A DNA stretch of 64,000 nt from Gemmatimonadota bacterium. Its GTDB lineage: Bacteria; Gemmatimonadota; Gemmatimonadetes; Gemmatimonadales; GWC2-71-9. The translations under genes and the position numbers were made by a program. Positions 7,693 to 12,761 of the stretch are shown piece by piece. Location of the stretch: contig PNAE01000007.1 of the NCBI GenBank assembly GCA_003169895.1, positions 337,603 through 401,602 on the forward strand, written 5' to 3'. Position 1 is the stretch's first letter; each line of letters opens with the position of its first letter. The notes under the pieces were generated by a model. That model worked only from the letters and a program-made list of their open reading frames with translations, was not told the DNA's origin and did not search any database.

Positions 7693-7759
7693 CGATACGG
7701 TGTATCGTTCCAGTGCTTGGATATGCCAACGGCCACGGGGATGATGGCCGTGGCCGTTG
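7693..7759. other. two inverted repeats upstream of the tRNA-like gene
   Basis: CGATAC-GGT-GTATCG (7693-7707) is a perfect 6-bp inverted repeat. CAACGGCCACGG (7727-7738) pairs perfectly with 7748-7759 across a 9-base loop, a 12-bp stem that ends 11 bases before the tRNA-like gene. Neither is followed by a T-run, so a simple intrinsic terminator is unlikely. The rest of 7596-7770 holds no gene I can support. Confidence 0.6.
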
Positions 7760-7770
7760 ACCGGAATCAA

Positions 7771-7861
7771 GCGGCGGTGCTGGAGTTGGTAGACAGGCCG
7801 GGAGTTGGGTCCCGGTGGGATGAGCAACCATCCCGCGTGCGTTCGAACCGCACCCGCCGCA
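7771..7861 (+). tRNA. leucine-type (class II) tRNA-like gene with an 8-nt anticodon loop
   Basis: The cloverleaf is clear. Acceptor arms GCGGCGG (7771-7777) and CCGCCGC (7854-7860) pair perfectly, with A73 at 7861. The D-stem is CTG/CAG, the long variable arm is GGGATG/CATCCC, and the T-arm is GTGCG-TTCGAAC-CGCAC. The anticodon stem CCGGG (7798-7802) / CCCGG (7811-7815) encloses eight bases, AGTTGGGT, instead of seven. The scaffold and A73 are those of tRNA-Leu, but no Leu anticodon is present: taking either T as U33 gives TGG or GGG, both proline. CCA is not encoded (ACCC follows). It could be a non-canonical or frameshift-type tRNA, or a decayed gene. Confidence 0.7.
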
Positions 7862-7875
7862 CCCACAGTACGTCG

Positions 7876-8002
7876 CCGGACCACGCTGGCAAGCGGAGTC
7901 GGTCCGGTAGAAACAGTCAGCCGAGAGAGGGGGAAGCGATGCCACACCCGCCACCATAATCCGATGATGCCGGAGGGGGTTGGTTCGCGCCAACCCCTCC
8001 GG
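7876..8002. other. two strong hairpins downstream of the tRNA-like gene
   Basis: CCGGACC (7876-7882) pairs perfectly with GGTCCGG (7901-7907) and encloses a smaller CGCT/AGCG hairpin. CCGGAGGGGGTTGG (7970-7983) pairs with CCAACCCCTCCGG (7990-8002) around TTCGCG, with one unpaired G. Neither has a following T-tract. They may be part of a structured transcript with the tRNA-like gene. No protein gene is supportable between 7862 and 8092. Confidence 0.55.
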
Positions 8003-8015
8003 GTACCACCCTCAC

Positions 8016-8066
8016 GGCGCCCGAACATTACGGCTCTGTTAGCGGATTAACAAGGCCACGGGCGCC
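8016..8066 (+). promoter_or_regulatory. structured 5' leader of the small gene at 8093
   Basis: GGCGCCCG (8016-8023) pairs with CGGGCGCC (8059-8066), and inside it TGTTA (8037-8041) pairs with TAACA (8047-8051). The nested stem ends 12 bases before the Shine-Dalgarno AGGTGG (8079-8084) of the next gene. It could be a translational control element; no known riboswitch class is recognised. Confidence 0.4.
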
Positions 8067-8092
8067 CAACCAACACCTAGGTGGACACGAAC

Positions 8093-8269
8093 ATGGGCAA
8101 GAACGAAAAGACCTCTCCGCCGGTGGCCAGTCTTGCGGCCGCCGTCCTTGCCGGGAAGAAGCCGAGCCCGGCGCAAATTCTCACCCTGGCTGGTGCGGCG
8201 CTTACTCAGGCCCCCGACCATCGTCCGCCACCGCGGACGCCGCCAAGGGCTCCGGCTAAGAAGCGGTAG
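8093..8269 (+). CDS. 58-residue conserved small basic protein
   Basis: The ATG at 8093 is chosen because AGGTGG stands eight bases upstream; a GTG at 8081 is in frame but overlaps that site. The protein begins MGKNEKTSPPVASLAAAVLA and continues with GKKPSPAQILTLAGAALTQA before a proline/lysine-rich tail. This layout, short N-K-T-S motif, Ala-rich helix and LAGAALTQ, matches a widespread family of tiny uncharacterised proteins in proteobacterial and phage genomes, to my recollection. Its last 14 bases overlap the convergent gene at 8256. Function unknown. Confidence 0.6.
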   Translation: MGKNEKTSPPVASLAAAVLAGKKPSPAQILTLAGAALTQAPDHRPPPRTPPRAPAKKR

Positions 8270-8546
8270 GCTCGGCGCTCACCTGCGGGATCGTCTCTGT
8301 CAACGGGACGACCCGCAGGACCGCGCCAACAGGGATCGTGATGATGCCGCTCCCCTGAAGCGGCACGCCCGATTCTGCAGTATTCAGGTGCGGCGCGAGC
8401 ACCTTAGCTCGCTCACCGTCCAACATCAGCCAACCTACCGACCGGCATACTAGCGCCCGGTCCTCAAACGTCCCGTCGATCTGTTGCCAACCGACCGGCG
8501 AGTGCGAGTCCTCCCATTCAATCAGAACCAGCTTCGGATCGGTCAT
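8256..8546 (-). CDS. hypothetical protein, 96 residues
   Basis: The sequence begins MTDPKLVLIEWEDSHSPVGW, followed by several short beta-like segments (ALVCRSVGWLML, GIITIPVGAVLRVVPL). It has no signal peptide or membrane helix. I recognise no named family, but the opening resembles small phage or plasmid proteins that start with an x-V-x-I-x-W-x-D-S motif. It overlaps the convergent small basic gene by 14 bases at its end. Its start lies just before the 23-bp-arm hairpin at 8558. Confidence 0.5.
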   Translation of the reverse strand: MTDPKLVLIEWEDSHSPVGWQQIDGTFEDRALVCRSVGWLMLDGERAKVLAPHLNTAESGVPLQGSGIITIPVGAVLRVVPLTETIPQVSAEPTAS

Positions 8547-8557
8547 TTACCCCGCCC

Positions 8558-8613
8558 CTGTGCGCGAAGTACATACTCCCGTCGCGCACCGGGAGTATGT
8601 ACTTCGCGCACAG
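8558..8613. repeat. inverted pair of the 20-bp island repeat forming a 23-bp perfect stem
   Basis: GTGCGCGAAGTACATACTCC (8560-8579) and GGAGTATGTACTTCGCGCAC (8592-8611) are exact inverse copies. The match extends to 23 bases per arm (8558-8580 and 8591-8613) with a 10-base loop, GTCGCGCACC. The right arm has the same orientation and the same following CACAG as the copies at 3992-4033. It ends 17 bases past the stop of the second lipoprotein copy. Confidence 0.85.
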
Positions 8614-8630
8614 CGCCGGTGGCTCAGTCG

Positions 8631-8966
8631 CTAGGTAATGGAAAGGTGCGTCGCGACCTCGTATACGAAGAGCAGGAAAATCGCGAACACCACGCCGAGA
8701 ATGACGCCTAGCGTCGGAAACGCTCGGATCTTCGGCTTGGTAATGTCTTCGAGCGCGTACGCTACTCGCTTGCAGCAAAGCGACGGCTCATGCCAGGGAA
8801 TCCCGGACACCGAGTCACGAGTGAACAGCACCGAGTCGATCTGAACCTTCGCGCCACGGTACTCGAACTCGACCATGTTGTCCGGTCGGAGCTTCGGTTG
8901 GGCAGCAACGTCGATCGGTTGCGAGCCGCCGCAACCGGCTGTTACGGCGAGGGAGCCGACAGCCAA
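8631..8966 (-). CDS. small lipoprotein with C-terminal membrane helix (copy 2, weak start)
   Basis: This is a paralogue of the gene at 4046-4414. It keeps LAVTAGCGGSQ (lipobox-like), FTRDSVSGIPWHEPSLCCK and a C-terminal helix (GVILGVVFAIFLLFVY). The two genes remain clearly alignable at DNA level, so the duplication is not ancient. The best start available is TTG at 8966; the ATG used by copy 1 is not preserved (the corresponding codons read ATT GCC CTC), so expression may be reduced. No transposase precedes it. The same 20-bp repeat lies just beyond its stop. Confidence 0.5.
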   Translation of the reverse strand: MAVGSLAVTAGCGGSQPIDVAAQPKLRPDNMVEFEYRGAKVQIDSVLFTRDSVSGIPWHEPSLCCKRVAYALEDITKPKIRAFPTLGVILGVVFAIFLLFVYEVATHLSIT

Positions 8967-9027
8967 CCCACGGATCGCGCGTGCTCGGAGGGCAATGTTC
9001 TGATCTACCTGGTTATCGGCCCGGTCA

Positions 9028-9177
9028 TCACGGCCGCTTGCGACCGATCTTCTTGATCGGCGCTCGCGGAGCCTTCTTGACGCCCGGCGACCCCGGCCGG
9101 GTCCGTTGCCCCGGAATGGTCAACGTGTCGGGCACGGGTCCCTTTCGCTTGGTCGGTCCGTCATTCGAGGGTTTCAT
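9028..9177 (-). CDS. 49-residue basic hypothetical protein
   Basis: The frame runs from ATG (9177-9175) to TGA (9030-9028) and reads MKPSNDGPTKRKGPVPDTLT, then a Pro/Lys/Arg-rich tail ending KKIGRKRP. The composition is similar to the 43-residue protein at 6628 and the tail of the gene at 8093, which suggests a shared class of tiny basic proteins in this island. No Shine-Dalgarno at ideal distance is seen (AGGAGAGG stands about 17 bases upstream). It lies directly upstream of the second lipoprotein copy. Moderate to low certainty. Confidence 0.4.
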   Translation of the reverse strand: MKPSNDGPTKRKGPVPDTLTIPGQRTRPGSPGVKKAPRAPIKKIGRKRP

Positions 9178-9279
9178 CGTGTACGAACCCGCCTCTCCTG
9201 GATTGTTGGTCGCTCGGCTTGAGTACTGAATATGTACCGCGTTCCGCGCCCGCAGAACAGGCAGCAGACGCTCAGCACA

Positions 9280-9876
9280 TCACCCAGAGCCACCACCCGG
9301 CCGGCCAGACCCCGCGAACTCCTTCCATAGCAACAGGACGGGTGCAACGATTTGCGCAGACATTCCCCAGAGGAATCCCTCGGCAAGCTGGTATCCCTGG
9401 ACCACCCGGGGTTCGCCTCGGATCTCGATCGAGCGAGCACCATATACCCCGTCCGCCGCCAAACGAGCCAACGGCAGCCAACTGGAATCGGTCACCTCGT
9501 TGCTCACACCCGGCGCGACCGCTTCGGGCAGCAGCAGCACGAAAGGTCGCACCAGGATCGGTGGCAGCGTCGGCGTCTGTGGCAGCAGGTCGTCCAGCTG
9601 GGTGCGACACCAGGATCGCTCGAGATGAATTCCGGTTTCCTCTGCCGTCTCGCGAATCGCCGTCGCCAACAAATCGACATCACCAGCTTGGCGCCTGCCA
9701 CCCGGGAAGGCGAGGTGACCCGACCAGGGGTCGCCCTCGCGTTCGGCCCTCCTGATCACCAGCAGACGATCGGGGTCAGGCGCCAGCAGCAGCGCGACGG
9801 CGGCCTCTGGACGGTCGGACGCCACAACCTGTCGAGGTGGACGGCGCGCCAGCTCGGCCAGCAAGAGATTCAGCAC
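9280..9876 (-). CDS. Nudix hydrolase, CoA pyrophosphatase-like
   Basis: The protein has 198 residues. The CoA-pyrophosphatase-type motif before the Nudix box is visible as LLVIRRAEREGDPWSGHLAF followed by PGG. The Nudix box itself includes TAIRETAEETGIHL, with the REtaEEtG core that binds divalent metal. The family hydrolyses CoA or related nucleoside diphosphate derivatives. In the first part of the box the usual Glu after G-x5 is Asp (GDVD). It starts three bases after the alpha/beta hydrolase stop, so the two are probably co-transcribed. Confidence 0.82.
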   Translation of the reverse strand: MLNLLLAELARRPPRQVVASDRPEAAVALLLAPDPDRLLVIRRAEREGDPWSGHLAFPGGRRQAGDVDLLATAIRETAEETGIHLERSWCRTQLDDLLPQTPTLPPILVRPFVLLLPEAVAPGVSNEVTDSSWLPLARLAADGVYGARSIEIRGEPRVVQGYQLAEGFLWGMSAQIVAPVLLLWKEFAGSGRPGGGSG

Positions 9877-9879
9877 GCA

Positions 9880-10716
9880 TCAATCCAGGTGGCGCGTCAG
9901 GAATCGCACGGTCGCGTCGAACAACAATTCGGTTTGGCGCGTCGGACCAGCCCAGGGATGCCGAGCGCCGAACATATGTCCGGCATCCTGGATGAAGTGC
10001 GACTCGAAGCGGGGATCCGTCGCGAGACCGGCAAGTTCATGTGCCTCCGCTATCGGAACCGTCTCGTCATCGGTGCCGTGCAGCAACAACCAGGGACGTT
10101 CGAGCACTGCCGCGGCCTTGCGGATGTCGAAACGATCGGCGTGCGCCAGCGCATCCTCCACAATTTCGTAATGCATCGGCAGTTGCTGGCCGGTTCGAGC
10201 GTTCGCGATCTCGATGGTGCCCAGCCGGCGCCACAGAGCGACCTCGGCGTCGGAGTAACGGCGAATTGTCGAGATCGGCGCCCAGGTGACCACCGCTTGC
10301 ACGGCTGGCGTCTCGCGCGCCACGCAGAGCGTCACGCCGCCGCCACGCGAGTGCCCGATGATGCCGACCGACGTGGGCGGCACCGAGCCGAGTTCACCAG
10401 CAAGCAGCTTGCTGATCACCAGTTCGATGTCGCCGACCTCGCGGGTGTACGTGTTGCGCGCAAAGCGGTCCAACCACGAAAAGTCGCCGTGCTCGTCGAC
10501 ACCCGATCCGCTGACGGACAGGCTCACGGCGGTAAAGCCGGCGCGCGACAGGCGTTCGGCAATCGGCGGGAGGAAGGCGTAGTCCTTGAATCCCTTGAAG
10601 CCATGCACGATCAACACCGCCGGCTGGGGCGCGGTGCGCGATGCGCCCCGCACATCGATGAGGATCGGGCCCAGGGCACCGGGGAGTGTGTGGCGCGTCA
10701 GGTAAGCCGTGGCCAT
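9880..10716 (-). CDS. alpha/beta hydrolase (dienelactone hydrolase/prolyl oligopeptidase-like)
   Basis: The protein has 278 residues from the ATG at 10716; a TTG six bases upstream is also in frame. The fold is shown by PAVLIVHGFKGFKDYAFLPP (oxyanion HG), the nucleophile elbow GIIGHSRGGG (Ser), the acid in LLLHGTDDETVP and the His in FIQDAGHMFGARHP. The natural substrate is unknown; the family cleaves esters, thioesters or peptides. It has no signal peptide, so it is cytoplasmic. A heptamer repeat array lies in the 115 bases upstream of its start. Confidence 0.75.
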   Translation of the reverse strand: MATAYLTRHTLPGALGPILIDVRGASRTAPQPAVLIVHGFKGFKDYAFLPPIAERLSRAGFTAVSLSVSGSGVDEHGDFSWLDRFARNTYTREVGDIELVISKLLAGELGSVPPTSVGIIGHSRGGGVTLCVARETPAVQAVVTWAPISTIRRYSDAEVALWRRLGTIEIANARTGQQLPMHYEIVEDALAHADRFDIRKAAAVLERPWLLLHGTDDETVPIAEAHELAGLATDPRFESHFIQDAGHMFGARHPWAGPTRQTELLFDATVRFLTRHLD

Positions 10717-10766
10717 AACCAAACCTAAAGGACAGGTAAGCGGGACGAGGTGACCGGTGAGACGGA

Positions 10767-10829
10767 CCTTTCACCTTTCACCTTTCACCGGTCACCTGTC
10801 ACCTTTCACCTTTCACGTCTTGCGTCTCA
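10767..10829. repeat. heptamer tandem array (CCTTTCA family)
   Basis: Nine consecutive 7-bp units can be read: CCTTTCA three times, CCGGTCA, CCTGTCA, CCTTTCA twice, CGTCTTG and CGTCTCA. They fill the gap between the LD-carboxypeptidase stop (10832) and the hydrolase start. Just left, GGTGACC GGTGAGA (10749-10762) is a pair of heptamers of opposite sense that could fold back on the TCACC units. Confidence 0.8.
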
Positions 10830-10831
10830 CG

Positions 10832-11791
10832 TCATCTCACCGCCGCCTCCAGTAACGTCAGTTCGCCATTCGTCGCGTCGAATTCCGCCATCACGCCGAT
10901 CGGCAGCGTCCACTGTTCCGGGACGTGACCGATGGGAAATCCATGTGCGACCGGAATGCGGTCCGGCTCGAAGTAGGTGCGCAGTACTTCATCCAGGCCC
11001 AGTCCGCCTTCGAAAGTCGCATGGCGCATCCGGGAAAAATGCCCGATCGCCACTCCCGCCAGTAACGCAAGCGCGCCGGCCAGTCGCAGGTGCCCCAGCA
11101 TCCGGTCGATGCGATAGAGATCCTCGCCGATGTCTTCGAGAAACAGGATCGCGCCGTCGAGGTCAGGGAAGTATCGAGTTCCGATCAATGCCTGCAGCAA
11201 CGTGAGATTGCCGCCCACGAGCCGGCCGGCGCCGCGCCCAGCGACGATCGTGGCGATGCGGCCGCGTTCAGGCACCAGTACGTCAGGCCGCACCGGCACC
11301 CGGCCAAGCGGCCCCGGTGCGGTGACATTGCCGAGCACGAGATCAAAGTGACGCCGCGAGAATTCCGGCATCGCGAAGCGCGCCATCGGACCATGGAACG
11401 TGACGACGCCGGTTTCTGCGGTGAGCGCGAGCAGCAGGACCGTGATATCGGAGTACCCGATTACCGGCTTGGGATGCGCCGCGAAGCCGCCGAAGTCCAC
11501 GCGATCGACGATCCGGTTCATGCCGTTGCCGCCACGCAGGCACCACACCGCGTCAATGCCCGGATCGGCCAAAGCGGCATTGAGGTCGGCCAGTCGTTCG
11601 TCGTCGGTGCCGCCCAGATACCCGTGCGCCTTTCCGGTATTCGGCGCCAGCACCGGCTCGAACCCGAGGGCGCGGCAGAGTTCGATGCCGCGCGTGCAAT
11701 GGTCGCGTTCGAGCAGCGGACCCGACGGCGTGAGGAGCGCCACGCGGGCGCCGGGACGGAGCCGGGGAGGAAGGATCGGCTTGGGTAGCAT
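10832..11791 (-). CDS. ldcA: LD-carboxypeptidase (peptidase family S66)
   Basis: The ATG at 11791 is chosen (MLPKPILPPRLRPGARVALL) because S66 enzymes begin close to the PG-x-R/K-V-A-L/V-x-x-P-S segment; the longer frame to 11851 would overlap the divergent gene. The protein has 319 residues. GYSDITVLL carries the nucleophilic Ser, FLEDIGEDLYRIDRM the Glu region and GVAIGHFSRM the His region of the S66 triad. These cytoplasmic enzymes release the terminal D-Ala from murein tetrapeptides during peptidoglycan recycling. Divergent from the RsbRD-N-like gene, with 45 bases between the two starts. Confidence 0.85.
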   Translation of the reverse strand: MLPKPILPPRLRPGARVALLTPSGPLLERDHCTRGIELCRALGFEPVLAPNTGKAHGYLGGTDDERLADLNAALADPGIDAVWCLRGGNGMNRIVDRVDFGGFAAHPKPVIGYSDITVLLLALTAETGVVTFHGPMARFAMPEFSRRHFDLVLGNVTAPGPLGRVPVRPDVLVPERGRIATIVAGRGAGRLVGGNLTLLQALIGTRYFPDLDGAILFLEDIGEDLYRIDRMLGHLRLAGALALLAGVAIGHFSRMRHATFEGGLGLDEVLRTYFEPDRIPVAHGFPIGHVPEQWTLPIGVMAEFDATNGELTLLEAAVR

Positions 11792-11836
11792 TCTGGCTCC
11801 GATTACGATTGATCCACTCTGCTCTGGAGACGGCCA

Positions 11837-12391
11837 TTGCGTTTGTCCCACCCGACCCAGCTGGCGGCCGCCAAGGCCACGCTCGACGCGCGCGACGCGA
11901 TGGCCGCCGAATGGGCCGATTGGCTCGTCGACCGCGCCGGTTCCCGCAGCATCCCACGTGACACGGTTGAGCGCCAGTTTCGCCTGGTGATCGGAACGCT
12001 GGTGGAAATGCTAGGTCCCCTCAAGCGCGAAGCCAAGCTCGTCTGGCAGCACGTGATGGAGCACTACGGCAGGACCGCCGCCGCACGTGGACTCGCCGCA
12101 GGTGAAGTGGTGGAAGAATTGCAGCAGCTCCGCGTGCTGCTGATCAAGTACATTGGCGGTTCCGTCGCCGCGATGCGCCCGCGCCGGGCCGTGGCCGTCT
12201 TTCTCCGGCTGAACGCGATCGTCGATCGCGGCATCGCCGCCGCCGTCGTCGGCTACACCGACGCGCTGGTGGCGTCGCTCCTGCTCATCGATCGCGAGAC
12301 GCAGCTGCTCACCGCCGCGAATGCGGATGACCTCGGCAAGCAGCTCGGCGGCCTGGAGGCTGAACTCGAGCCGTTGGCGGTGAAGCGGTAA
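11837..12391 (+). CDS. RsbRD N-terminal-domain-like protein
   Basis: The protein has 184 residues starting with TTG at 11837, with GGAGA six bases upstream. It is all-helical, with WADWLVDRAGSRSIPRDTVE, WQHVMEHYGRTAAARG and VVEELQQLRVLLIKYIG, matching the RsbRD_N sensory helical domain (PF14361) from memory. In other proteins this domain precedes a STAS or HAMP/kinase module; here no second domain follows. A role in sensing or partner-switch signalling is plausible but unproven. The C-terminal end abuts a truncated antisense secreted-protein remnant. Confidence 0.6.
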   Translation: MRLSHPTQLAAAKATLDARDAMAAEWADWLVDRAGSRSIPRDTVERQFRLVIGTLVEMLGPLKREAKLVWQHVMEHYGRTAAARGLAAGEVVEELQQLRVLLIKYIGGSVAAMRPRRAVAVFLRLNAIVDRGIAAAVVGYTDALVASLLLIDRETQLLTAANADDLGKQLGGLEAELEPLAVKR

Positions 12392-12392
12392 C

Positions 12393-12578
12393 CCGCGCCT
12401 TCTCGGGCGTGCCGAATGCAGCCGCGACGCGCTGCGCTTCGGCAATCTGATCCCGCGCCTGCTGGGTCAAGGCGGCCGGCATTGCCATGTGATCGTGTTG
12501 ATCCATCGGCATCGGAATGGTCTGCGCGTGCACCAGGGCCGGCAGCAACACGATCAATCCCGATCGGCAGAACCGCAC
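12393..12578 (-). pseudogene. truncated secreted protein remnant
   Basis: From a GTG at 12578 the minus strand encodes a signal peptide, VRFCRSGLIVLLPALVHAQ. It continues with a Met/His-rich start of a mature protein (MPMDQHDHMAMP, then RDQIAEAQRVAAAF and GTPEKAR). After TPEKAR the frame runs into the antisense of the RsbRD-N-like gene and no longer looks like protein. I read it as the 5' end of a lost gene. Beyond it, 12579-12761 holds nothing I can support except the start region of the methyltransferase. Confidence 0.4.
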
Positions 12579-12761
12579 TGACAGTCTCCTGATCTTGAGG
12601 TCATCTGTCCTGGGTCGTGCGACCGGGAACAGCCTCAGAACTGTCGCCGGCCCCGCTCGTACCGCTGCAGTTCGTGTCGCGTCGTCCGGTACCGTCCACA
12701 ACTGAATCGAGCCAGTAACCATCCCGCCGCGTGTGAATCTATCGCCGTGGCTACGGCGTGC

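Noticed and set aside
7970-8008. Possible second tRNA (T-arm-like hairpin followed by TACCA)
   Set aside because: No D-arm, anticodon arm or matching acceptor strand at the right distance; only a hairpin.
9219-9245. Possible fifth copy of the 20-bp repeat (AATATGTACCGCGTTCCGCG)
   Set aside because: Several mismatches and insertions are needed; not distinguishable from chance.
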